Source: an uncultured Saprospiraceae bacterium (GTDB lineage Bacteria > Bacteroidota > Bacteroidia > Chitinophagales > Saprospiraceae). From it: 64,000 bases of DNA. How positions within the stretch are numbered: position 1 is the stretch's first letter; every line of letters begins with the position of its first letter. The notes beneath the pieces were generated by a model, which saw nothing but the letters and a program-made list of their open reading frames with translations, was not told where the DNA came from and ran no database searches. Location of the stretch: assembly GCA_937981555.1 (NCBI GenBank), contig CALJOK010000020.1, positions 1 through 64,000 of the forward strand, read 5' to 3'. Positions 1 to 10,000 of the stretch are shown here, piece by piece. The position numbers were made by a program, and so were the translations under genes.

Positions 1-132
1 GTCAAACTTGAAAAACTAAAGTTTTCTAGCAAGTTGAATCACTTTGCTATGAAATCTAAAATTTACCTTGCTGCTAATAAAGCAGCTTTCAATGAACTTA
101 AATTACTCAAGACTAATTTCTTGAGTGCGTAA
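1..132 (+). CDS. C-terminal end of an unidentified protein (truncated by window edge)
   Basis: Frame 1 is open from the first base to a TAA at 130-132, giving 43 codons rich in Lys, Leu, Ala and Asn and ending in LLKTNFLSA. In such AT-rich DNA an open run of this length can occur by chance, but the Ala/Lys-rich codon choice resembles the neighbouring genes. No domain can be recognised from so short a tail. It could be chance rather than a real gene end. Confidence 0.4.
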   Translation, partial: VKLEKLKFSSKLNHFAMKSKIYLAANKAAFNELKLLKTNFLSA

Positions 133-215
133 CATGAGTTAAGTAACAAGGTTATAAATAAATCGTTTGAAAAATCAGAAAGTTGTGAATTAAGAAAATT
201 AAAAGACAAAAATAT

Positions 216-223
216 TACTTTTG
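216..223 (+). promoter_or_regulatory. Bacteroidota-type -7 promoter box (TACTTTTG)
   Basis: An exact match to TAnnTTTG, the Bacteroidota sigma-ABfr -7 consensus, followed by CG, 28 bases before the thioesterase ATG. No TTG stands at the expected -33 spacing, so the call rests on the -7 box, its position and its orientation. Confidence 0.5.
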
Positions 224-251
224 CGAAAAATAAAAATTTTAATAGATATTG

Positions 252-770
252 ATGAAAGACAAAAAAGTTAGTGAATCGAAAACGGTGATGACAGAAATGA
301 TCATGCCCAATGACACGAATCCTTTGGGAAATTTGATGGGAGGAAATTTGATGCGATGGATGGATATAGTCGGTGGAATTTGCGCGGGAAAACATTGCGA
401 GGCTCATGTGGTTACTGCATCTGTGGATCATGTTTCATTTCAGAAACCAATTATGATGGGTGATGTAATTACCCTCGAAGCTTCTGTGACTCGTGCTTTT
501 AATACTTCGGTGGAAGTTTATGTCGAAGTTTTTGCAGCCAATATAAAAGGTCATGAATCTCGAATGTGTAATCATGCTTACTTCACCTTTGTTGCCTTGG
601 ATGATGAAAAGAAAAAACCGATTAAGGTTCCACAACTCAATCCGCTGACTCGGGAGGAGCAACAATTATATGATAGTGCTTTTCGTAGAAGAGAATTGCG
701 ATTAGTGCTAAGTGGTCGTATTAAACCTTCAGAGGCAAAGGAACTAAAATTACTTTTTAAAGAAAACTAA
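252..770 (+). CDS. Acyl-CoA thioesterase, hotdog fold
   Basis: A 172-residue single-hotdog acyl-CoA thioesterase of the YciA/ACOT type, which hydrolyses cytosolic acyl-CoA to free acid and CoA. The N-terminal half carries the family signature: a T-x-M-x-x-P stretch, then NPLGNLMGGNLMRWMD with the conserved Asn and Asp around the active site, then GD-x-I-x-LEA-x-V in the next strand pair. The C-terminal 40 residues are a charged helical tail, common in Bacteroidota members. The frame is open one codon further to a TTG, but the ATG at 252 is the natural start. A -7 promoter box lies just upstream and the gene seems to be transcribed alone. Substrate chain length cannot be told from sequence. 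Confidence 0.88.
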   Translation: MKDKKVSESKTVMTEMIMPNDTNPLGNLMGGNLMRWMDIVGGICAGKHCEAHVVTASVDHVSFQKPIMMGDVITLEASVTRAFNTSVEVYVEVFAANIKGHESRMCNHAYFTFVALDDEKKKPIKVPQLNPLTREEQQLYDSAFRRRELRLVLSGRIKPSEAKELKLLFKEN

Positions 771-788
771 TGAATTAAAAGTGAGGAG

Positions 789-845
789 TTTAGTGATGAA
801 TGATAAGTGAAGAATAACATTTTAAAGAAGATAGTCATCACTAAA
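789..845. repeat. Intergenic inverted repeat, 11-bp perfect arms
   Basis: TTTAGTGATGA at 789-799 is repeated as its reverse complement at 835-845, with a 35-base loop and a short T-run (846-850) after the right arm. It sits between the thioesterase stop and the M50 protease gene and may be a long-loop terminator for the former. Confidence 0.4.
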
Positions 846-924
846 TTTTTCCTTCGTCGAATTTTTTAGCATCAAAATTAATTTTTTCCTACCTTCTATT
901 TTTTTCAAGTTAAAAATATAATTT

Positions 925-1599
925 ATGCAAAATTCACTTTTGTTGAGGCTGCTTGCGGTGACAGGACTTTACATTGGACTCAAATATTTTGGAGGAGAAA
1001 TTGGAGCGAAAATACTATATCCAATAACTTTGTTGGTTACTTTTTTACATGAATTAGGTCATGGATTGGGAACAATTATTACGGGCGGGAAAGTACTTCA
1101 CATTAATATTGAATCGAATGGGGCAGGAGTGACCTTATCTCAAGGAGGATGGCGAGGAGTCATCTTGATGGGAGGATATATTGGTAGTGCAGTATTAGGA
1201 AATATCCTTTTTTATATTGGAGCAAGAAAAGAAAAATGGGCGGCTACTACGGTAACTATTTTATGCGCCATGATGGTTTTTACAGGAATCTATTGGTATA
1301 ATTCAATGTTTGCGACTGGCTTTCTAATTGCCTTTGCGATCGGTTTATCATTGGTTTCCAGATTTACAAAATTGGATAGAGAAATACTAATGTTTTTAGG
1401 GTTGGCGAGTATTTTATATATCATCCAAGATTTTGATGTTGGACCATCTTCAGATTTAAAAGCCTATGCAGAACATATGATTATTTTTCCAGAAGTAGTA
1501 TGGAGATATCTATGGTTAGGGATTGCGGTTTTGTTGTGTCTATTTAATTTGCGGTTGATTTTTAGAAGTACAACTACAACCGAAAATCCAACCTATTAA
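925..1599 (+). CDS. M50-family (M50B-like) integral membrane zinc metalloprotease
   Basis: A 224-residue, strongly hydrophobic protein with about five or six membrane spans. The zinc-site motif HELGH is at residues 42-46 inside the second hydrophobic segment, as in site-2-type peptidases of the M50B-like family. The second signature, an Asp-x-x-x-GP-x-SD stretch (around residues 169-177), supplies the usual further ligand region. Such proteins act inside the membrane, but most M50B-like members have no known substrate. No PDZ or CBS domain is attached. The gene faces the PorE-like gene tail to tail across a strong two-way terminator and has no operon partner. Confidence 0.8.
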   Translation: MQNSLLLRLLAVTGLYIGLKYFGGEIGAKILYPITLLVTFLHELGHGLGTIITGGKVLHINIESNGAGVTLSQGGWRGVILMGGYIGSAVLGNILFYIGARKEKWAATTVTILCAMMVFTGIYWYNSMFATGFLIAFAIGLSLVSRFTKLDREILMFLGLASILYIIQDFDVGPSSDLKAYAEHMIIFPEVVWRYLWLGIAVLLCLFNLRLIFRSTTTTENPTY

Positions 1600-1653
1600 A
1601 ATTGGAATAATTATTTAAGCAATAAGAGTTTTAAAAATAAATTCTTAATACGA

Positions 1654-1693
1654 AAAAAGTCTTTATCATTTTTTAAAATGATAAAGACTTTTT
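1654..1693. terminator. Bidirectional rho-independent terminator
   Basis: Perfect 19-bp arms (1654-1672 and 1675-1693) with a two-base loop, an A-run on the left and a T-run on the right. It lies between convergent genes and should stop transcription from both sides. Confidence 0.9.
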
Positions 1694-1721
1694 GATATTT
1701 AGTCAGTATTTGAAATGAAAA

Positions 1722-3668
1722 TTATTTTCTCAAAACAACATCTACTCGACGACTTTGACTACTTGTATCATTATTTGGTGAACTGGCAATAGAACCTAGT
1801 CCTTCTGTTTTTACTACTGTATCAATGGTTACTCCATATTCCGAAAGAAAGGAAACAATTGATTTTGCTCTTTTTTCAGATAGCTTTTTATTGTAACCTG
1901 CAGAACCACTATTGTCGGCATATCCAACTACTTCAACTTTCCAGTCTTTTTCGCGATTTAATAATTTGGATAATTCTTTGAGCTCTAATTCAGCTTTTTG
2001 AGTTAAATTAAAGGAGTCAAATTCGAAGAAAAATTGCACTCGTTTCTCTCGAACTGGCGAACCTTTTCTGACTGCAACCGTCTTTACATTATTCTTTGGA
2101 ACAAGTGGTAATTTGATCGTATTATTTGAAGTATTGTCTTGTGCATCTAAAAATTGAGCATCAATAAAATAATCGTAACCCTTTTCATTTATTTGAAAGG
2201 AGTAGCCTTTATTTCCAGGAACACAAAGAAAAAACCAACCAGTCTCATCAGATTGTGCGGTGAATTTTTCATTAGAATTACTAATACTTATAGTTGTTTC
2301 AATTGGTTCCTCCGTCTCTTCATCCGTAACATATCCTTCCAGGTGAACCATTGGGGTAGGTCTTAAATCTTCAGGTAATTCAAATGTATAAATGTCCAAA
2401 CCTCCCGTTCCATTTAATCTCTCAGAAGCGAAAAAAGCAGTTTTGCCATTTCCCTGAACGTACATTCCAATTTCTTTTCCAGTAGAATTGATTGGATAAC
2501 CTAAATTTGCAGGCTTAGACCAAACACCATTTTCAAATCTTGAAACAAATAAATCACCATCGCCTTGACCAGGATGACCAGTAGAAGTGAAATATAAAGT
2601 TTTGCCATCGTTGGCTATGAATGGAGCTTCTTCGTCTCCTTTTGTATTTATTGAAGCACCTAGATTAGTAGCAATTCCCCAATCTCCATTTGGCAAAAGT
2701 GAGCTTAAATAAATATCACCACCACCGATTCCATCTTTTCGAGTACTTGAAAAAAACATCTTAGTTCCATCACAACTCACAGATGGTTGAGAATCCCATT
2801 CATGCGAATTTAAGTTTCCTTCTAATCGAGAAACTTCAATAATTTCTTCGTCTTTCAAAGTTGCTTTGTAAATGTCGCATCCCCCTTCTGTATCTTCTCG
2901 CATGCAACCTGAAAAGTAAAAAGCCTTTCCATGCATTTCAAATCTTGCCATTCCTTCATTCTCATCTGTGTTCAAAGAACTTCCATAAGCTTTCCCTTTT
3001 TTCCAATCATCTCCATCTCGATAACTTAAATAAATATCTTCATTGACATCCTTTAATTTTCGAGTAAACACTAATTTTTTTCCATCACTTGTAATAGTAG
3101 GAAGATACTCATCATCTTTGGAATTGATATTTTTTCCTAAATTATATGGTTCGTCAATAATCATACTTTTATCTAAATTGAACACATAGTCACAATTCAT
3201 TTTTCGCTCCTGAAGCATCAAATCATAAGTGACTTCCAAACCAGATTCCTTCTTGACATTGGTATAATTATTATCCTTCATTTTTTCATATCGAGTGAAA
3301 AAATACATAGCCAATTCAGGATCACCTAATTTAAAATATGCTTCTCCGCACTCAAAAAGTGCAGCACGGGAGAGTTTATCATCAATTTCAAAACTCTGCT
3401 CGTAGGCTTTAATTGCTTTGTTGAATTGACCAGTTTCGAGGTAAGTCTTTCCTAATAATCGATGAGCCACCGCAAAATTCTTTTTGATTTTGACAGTATG
3501 TTCTAGCTGTTTAATCGCAGCATCGATTTTGCCCTTATTCATCAATCGTTCAGCTATCCGAAGTGATTCTTTAGCATTATTAGTATCTCTAAAATCGTTA
3601 GGATCTTGACCAAAAGACCAATGATGGGAAAGGATAAAAATGATAAGATATGTAAGAAACTTGTTCAT
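1722..3668 (-). CDS. PorE-like OmpA-family protein (TPR, PD40 propeller, CarboxypepD-like, OmpA)
   Basis: A 648-residue secreted or outer-membrane-associated protein. Order: signal peptide (residues 1-20), TPR repeats (about 25-115), PD40/WD40-like beta-propeller blades with repeated DGKxLxFxS motifs (about 185-430), a carboxypeptidase-regulatory-like beta domain (about 440-520), and an OmpA peptidoglycan-binding domain (about 540-648) with FEFDSFNLT, a GYADNSG loop and LSEKRAKSI. This is the architecture described for T9SS component PorE of Porphyromonas. A similar but distinct gene lies at 23451-25439, so which one (if either) is the true PorE is open. The first residue after the signal peptide is Gln, so this copy is not an obvious lipoprotein, unlike the other. 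It is transcribed alone from a -7 box at 3765-3772. Confidence 0.85.
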   Translation of the reverse strand: MNKFLTYLIIFILSHHWSFGQDPNDFRDTNNAKESLRIAERLMNKGKIDAAIKQLEHTVKIKKNFAVAHRLLGKTYLETGQFNKAIKAYEQSFEIDDKLSRAALFECGEAYFKLGDPELAMYFFTRYEKMKDNNYTNVKKESGLEVTYDLMLQERKMNCDYVFNLDKSMIIDEPYNLGKNINSKDDEYLPTITSDGKKLVFTRKLKDVNEDIYLSYRDGDDWKKGKAYGSSLNTDENEGMARFEMHGKAFYFSGCMREDTEGGCDIYKATLKDEEIIEVSRLEGNLNSHEWDSQPSVSCDGTKMFFSSTRKDGIGGGDIYLSSLLPNGDWGIATNLGASINTKGDEEAPFIANDGKTLYFTSTGHPGQGDGDLFVSRFENGVWSKPANLGYPINSTGKEIGMYVQGNGKTAFFASERLNGTGGLDIYTFELPEDLRPTPMVHLEGYVTDEETEEPIETTISISNSNEKFTAQSDETGWFFLCVPGNKGYSFQINEKGYDYFIDAQFLDAQDNTSNNTIKLPLVPKNNVKTVAVRKGSPVREKRVQFFFEFDSFNLTQKAELELKELSKLLNREKDWKVEVVGYADNSGSAGYNKKLSEKRAKSIVSFLSEYGVTIDTVVKTEGLGSIASSPNNDTSSQSRRVDVVLRK

Positions 3669-3764
3669 GGGAACTTTTTTTCAGTTTTGGTAAAATACAC
3701 ATTTTTGGAAAAATGAGATTTAAAATATACTCCAAACACTTCAAAAGTTGATCTTATTTTTTTG

Positions 3765-3772
3765 CAAAAATA
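3765..3772 (-). promoter_or_regulatory. Bacteroidota-type -7 promoter box (TATTTTTG)
   Basis: The minus strand reads TATTTTTGCAAAAAA, about 95 bases before the PorE-like start codon. The same TATTTTTGCAAAAA string occurs in the gaps before the DUF4230-like gene and dusB. No TTG is at good -33 spacing. Confidence 0.5.
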
Positions 3773-4018
3773 AGAAACATTTTACTTCCGTAGCATGGAT
3801 AAATAGAGATAAATTTAAAATCTACTTCTTGAAAAGATTAAGGGGAGAATATCTGGAAGGAAAGATATATTCATCTTCAGGGATAAATTTATTGTCTTCT
3901 TATCTCTTTTTACAATAATTGTGCTGATTTTTTATAGTTATTAACTAGTGAAATTGTCAGAAGCTGATATAATGAAATATAAGTTGAATGAAAATAATTT
4001 AATTAAATGAAGTATGTT

Positions 4019-4052
4019 TCAAAAAAAGCCACCCCATAAAATGAGATGGCTT
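4019..4052 (-). terminator. Rho-independent terminator of the giant surface-protein gene
   Basis: As minus-strand RNA, arms of 12 bases (4041-4052 and 4026-4037) pair fully with two G-U wobbles and are followed by a U-run. It lies 40 bases past the stop codon. On the plus strand the wobbles become mismatches, which shows its direction. Confidence 0.8.
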
Positions 4053-4091
4053 AAATTAAATATTTATTTTTATCAATTCACTTCTTGTCAA

Positions 4092-7000
4092 TTAGTCAAT
4101 GATGACAAGCAAAATAGAATCTTCGTTACCTATTTTTAAAGAATAAGATCCCCCTGGAATATCAGATATATCTAATTGCAAAGTATTAATTACATCAGTT
4201 TCAACAGATAAGGATAGTATTTTAACTGTTTTTCCCAACATATCAACTAATTTAAGAGAAGTATTTCTTTGATTAGAAAAGAACCTAACATTTAGAATTC
4301 CTTGTTGTGTTAAAACTGGGTTAGGGAAAACGGAAATATTGCTTCGATCATCACAGTCAGTATTGACAACAAGTATTTGACTATATTCAAATGTTCCATC
4401 TAAGTCTACCATTTTAAGTCTGTAATAACCTTCTAAAAATGCAGTATAATCAGTAAATTGATAAGATGAAAGAGAAGAAGATCCACCTTTCGCCTCAACA
4501 GTATTGATGGTATTAAACGAGTAACCATCCTTACTTCGCTCTACTTCATAGTGACTAAAGTTGTCCTCTGATGCAGACACCCAATTTAGATTTATATCAC
4601 ATTTATCAGCTTGTGCTTTAAAGTCAATTAATTCTACAGGTAATGCAAAACTTCTTTGATAATCTTCCACCTCTCCATTTTTGAAATCTCCACTTGAATC
4701 TGCTGAAGTTGGTGCGGTATCGAATGCTCTAAGCCTTATATTGACCGTTCCTCCAGAGTAAGTTACTGGGACAGGAATGGTAACATTTACATTAGTTGGA
4801 CTACTTGTAATTCCTGAATCTACATATAATGAGTCAAAAGTTCCATCTTCATTCCAGTCAATCCATAGTCCAAAGTGAACTGTCTTTCCAGTAGTATTAC
4901 TATTTACAGTTACTGTAAATACAGCATTTGTACCGGCCGATAAACTAGCAGGAATAATTAATCCATCTTCATCGTCTACGGCATCATTATCATCACCAGT
5001 TGCTGAACCACTAGAAACATCAACAGACTCATAATCCACTATAGTCCCTAACCAATATGCGTTAGCTCCATCAGGTATATTATCACTATTTCCGTCAGGC
5101 GCTGACTGGTGAGATGCCGGACTATATAATGTATTATCCAAGTCAGAAAAATCACGGTATAAAGGGACTACTAATAAATTAATAGTGGCTGAATCACAAA
5201 GTGGTTGAGGATCAATTGCTGTTACATCACAAATTTCGTAGGCATAACTATCTGGTCCTGAATAACTAGCAGGAGGTGCGTAAGTATAATTTCCATCAGA
5301 ATACATAGTTATAGATCCTCCTTGGTCTGTTGTATAGGTACCAATTGTTGAAGGAGTAACATCATTGGGATCAATGGTAGTTCCTCCAACACTAATTGAA
5401 TTACTATTCACATCATTATCATTATTGATAAAATTATCAGTAGCGGTCGTTCCAATTGGAGTTGATAAAAAATCATCTCCAGCAAATGGAGGATCATTAT
5501 TAGTAGGATCCTCGTCAGGAAGAACTTTGATTGTCAATACAGCTATTTCGCAAGCTTGTGGGGTACTGTCATCACAAATTTGATATTGTGCTTGAACTTT
5601 ACCTACAAAATCGATTGCTGGAACAAAAGTATATGTTCCATCTGCATTGATATTTAGGTCTCCTGCATCAGCTACAACATTTCCATCTGCATCAGTTCCT
5701 GGTAAGGATGAAAGAGTTCCATTATTAATATAATTGGTAGGTGCGCCACCATCATCAAATCCAACAAAAGTGATATTATCAGATTCTGGATCACTATCAT
5801 TACTTAATAATCCACCAGAAACTGTTTTGTTAACATAGGTTACGTTATCATCATTATTGGCGATTATATCGTTTGATGAAGTGGATGTTGGATCAGGTGT
5901 GGGTGCAACTTCAATTTCTAATGTAGCCGTTTCACAAGTCTGTGGTATACCATCATCACACACCTCATATTCAATACTAAATACTCCAGTAAAACTAGGA
6001 TCAGGATCAAAAGTATATCCACCATTGCCGTCAGGTGTAAGTGTACCTTCTCCACTAACCGTAATTGGATCTGTTGAACTTGTAGTAGGTAATCCAGTAC
6101 TAGGATCTAGAAAACTTGAGAAAGTTTGATCATCTGATTCTGGATCAAAATCATTTGTCATTACATTTCCAGTAACCTCTACATCTTGTAAAGTTACATT
6201 TTCATCATCTACTGCAAATGTATTATTTATCGGAGTAACCAATAAATGGATCGTTGCAGAATCGCATAATGGTTGAGGAGCAGTTGCGGTCACATCACAA
6301 ATTTCATATGAAACTTCATCTGGACCAGAATATCCAATTGGAGGAGTGTATAAGTAAGTACCATCATTGTAAACTTGAACAGTACCTCCTTGATCAGTAG
6401 ACAAGGTTACCAAAGTAACAGATCCATCTCCAGGAGAATCAGGATCAACATTACTTGCCGAACCATTTATTGTAATATTATCAGAATTAGGATCATTATC
6501 ATTACTCAACCAAGCACCCGTAACTGGAGTACTTTGAACAGTTACGCTATAATCATCTCCTGCAAAAGGAGGATCATTATCCGTTACATTGGCATCTCCA
6601 AGTACAGTAATAGAAAGAGTCGCAATAGTACAATTAGAAGGACTTGCATCATCACATACTTGGTAATCAATATCAACAGTTCCTGTAAAACCTGGCTCAG
6701 GATCAAAAGTGTATGTTCCATCTGCTCCTATTATTAAATCACCAGCATTAGTAACTGGTAATCCATTATCATCCAAACCATTTATATCTGCTAAAGTCGA
6801 ACTAATTTGATCATATGTACCACTATTATTTGGATCTTCAAATCCAGAGAACGCTAAATTATCGCCGTCTGGGTCACGGTCATTGCTGAGTACATCACCA
6901 TCAATATTTACATTGTCATAAGTAATATTATCGTCATTATTTGCAATTAAACTATTAGTAGTATCATCATTAGGATCAGGAATTGGTGATACGGTGATGG

Positions 7001-10000
7001 TTAATGTTGCATTTTCGCAGACTTGAGGTGTTCCATCATCACATAGCAAATAAGCTATTTCTACTTCCCCAACAAAATCAGTTGTAGGTGTAAATGAATA
7101 ACTTCCATCAGGATTAATAGTCAAATCACCTGCATCTACAATAGGGTTTCCATTCGTATCTATTCCAGGAATAGTTGTCAGATTACCATTGGTAACGTAA
7201 TTACCAAAGTCACTTGGATTGTCAAATCCTGAGAAAGTTAAATTATCACCTTGTGGATCCAAATCATTTGTCAATACATTTCCATTAACGGAAACATTTG
7301 CCAATGTAGAATTATCGTCATCGACAGGTAATGTTGTATTTGTAATTTGGTCAATTATTATTCTATAATCTTCGACTTCACCATTCGTTGCTTCACCTGA
7401 ATAGGCAAATTGAGGGAAAGCAGGCCTTTCTTCAAATATTCTAAAACGAGCATAAAGTGTATTTCCCGCAGTTAAATCAGTTCCAGAAGGAATGTCAAAA
7501 GCAAGTGCAATATGAGTTCCATTAAGCATCAATGAATCAAGAATCATTTCACCTACATCACTAAAATCACCATCTTCATTAAAATCAATCCAAGCTACTA
7601 AATATCCATTTGGATTGGTTCCGTCTATAGTCAAATCAATATTTCCACCATTATTTCCTATTGTCCAAGCGGCGGTATTATTAAAAATAATTCCATCTTC
7701 ATCATTTGTTCCATTAGCATTATCTCCAGAAGCTGTTAAACTTCGAGTAGGAGAGGTTTCTGCGTCTACAAATGAACCTAGGAAAAGATTTGTAGATGTT
7801 TCCAAAATATGGTAAGCTCCTACAGGGCCATCAGTCAATGCCGTAGGATATGGCCCAGGCAAATCACCAAAGTCAATATCAATATTTATTTGAAAAGCAA
7901 AATCTAATGCATTAATATCAGCACCACTCACAGTAACGGTTTGGTAAAAACTAGTACCAGTATTAGTAACGGAGCTTGCTGGTGTATCTGCAGCATCAGT
8001 TGTTGGTGCAGTCAAATCTAATGGAGTACTAGTAGTTCCTACAACAACATTATAAGTATCATCTGGTAATCCTGAAAAAGAGTAATTACCATTAACATCT
8101 ACTGTCGTTGATCCCATGAAAGTACCTTCGTCGTTGTATAAGTAAACAGTAGTGCCATCTAACATTGATTCACCGCCTGTACTACAAACTCCATCGTCAC
8201 TTCCATCATCCAAACAAATTGTTCCACTTATGGTATTAGAGCCAGATAATTCTACTGCGAAGTCTAAATCCGAATCACATCCCGCAACGTCATTACACCA
8301 TGAATTAGCCCCATCAGTTACACTTCCGCTACTTATTGTAAATGAAGTTGTGGAATCATCTCCTCCATCAGCATCATATCCTGCGGTGTACCCAGCAGCA
8401 ACGGTTGTCATATCTAATTCCAGAGAATAGGCACCATCTGAAAGATTAGCATAAGACCAGAATCCATCAGAATCAGTTGTTACAGTATCTGGGATACCTA
8501 TACCATTTCCTAAATCTACTCCAGCAGGAGGAGTAATTATTACATCAACAAATGACATTATTGGTTCTCCTGAGTCATATATGCCATCTCCATTTACATC
8601 AAACCAAACTTGATCTCCAATTACCGAGGATGGTTCATATCCAAAATCAATCCCTGTCATTTGACTTCCGAAATTAACAGAAATACTATCTGCCATATTA
8701 TCACATGCATCATATCCAAAAGCAACTAAATCAGGGTCACTACAAGCTAATCCATCTGAATTAGGATCTGCACTTGGACTCACACCACTTGGAAGAGTAG
8801 AGGCATCAACTACCACATTATATTCTCCTGGATCTAACCCATTGAATAGATATGCTCCATCGCTATCTGTAACTTCTGTAGCAATTGCTGTCGTCGCATT
8901 ACAAGTTGGAGTACTAGTATCACATAAGTATACAGTTACACCTGAGATTCCTTCTTCACTTAGATCTTGTGTACCATTTGCATTATTATCATAAAAAATA
9001 GTATTCCCTATTGCTGCTGGATAAGCATATCCAAAATCAACATTTAAATTACAAGAAGAACATGCAGTTCCATTAATTGCTGAAATACTTCCTCCTGATA
9101 TTACTACATCTGCGGTAGAAGGTGTTGTTGTTATTGCATCATTTCCATAAGCATCTTGAGGAACATTTGTTTCAGCTGGATCAATTAATACCTGATAATC
9201 TCCATCAGGCAAATTATCAAATAAATAATTTCCATTCGTATCAGTAATTACAGTATCGATTGGTGTATAATTTCCATCACCATCTAAGTCTGCATAAAGG
9301 ATAACATCAATATTAGCTATTCCTGATTCTGTATTATCATGAATGCCATCTCCATTACTATCCGTATAAACAATATCTCCAATACTACCTGTTCCAAATG
9401 GAGCATAACCAAAATCTTCATCATTGTAAGATGTAGTCCCATCTACTCCTGCTACACTTGATATAGCATCACAAGTGGTACAAATACCAGTTTCGTCAGG
9501 GTCAGATGTTTGGTTAGCAACGCCTTCAGGTAATGTACTTTCATCCACATCAACGATATAATCTCCTGCGGGCAATGAACCAAAACTGTAACTTCCGTTT
9601 GTTCCGGTAGTTGTACTTGCTATTAATGCATCTGTACTAGCGTCAATAATTCCATCTCCATTTGAATCTTCATATAAATTAATAGTAACCCCTGAAATGC
9701 CTTCATCTACTCCAGCATCTTGAGTACCATCTCCATCCCAATCTACGAATAAGACATCCCCAATAGTAGAACTTCCTGTTTCGTTATATCCAAAATCATT
9801 TCCACTATAAATATTACCACCACTTACTGCAATTGGATCGGATGAGTTATTAGGAGAAATAGTCCCTTCAGGATCTAAAGTATTTGTATAGCCTGTTCCT
9901 GGAGAATTAACATTGTCAACCACTACAGAATAAGTACCATCTGCTAAATCTCCAAAAGTATAATTCCCATTCAAATCTGTTGTTGTCGTTGGACAATCAA

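Larger units (their letters stand above)
3669..4091. other. Intergenic region, 423 bases, no gene seen
   Basis: It holds the minus-strand -7 box at 3765-3772 for the PorE-like gene and the minus-strand terminator at 4019-4052 of the giant gene. The AT-rich middle (about 3780-4010) shows no convincing ORF or RNA on either strand. Confidence 0.6.

Noticed and set aside
63-431. A 122-codon minus-strand ORF over the thioesterase gene
   Set aside because: It overlaps the thioesterase gene and its promoter and encodes a Phe/His/Ser-rich sequence with no recognisable features.
5160-7350. Regular repeats as a possible CRISPR array
   Set aside because: Units of about 365 bases lie in one protein frame and encode VCBS-like domains; there are no short spacers or cas genes.
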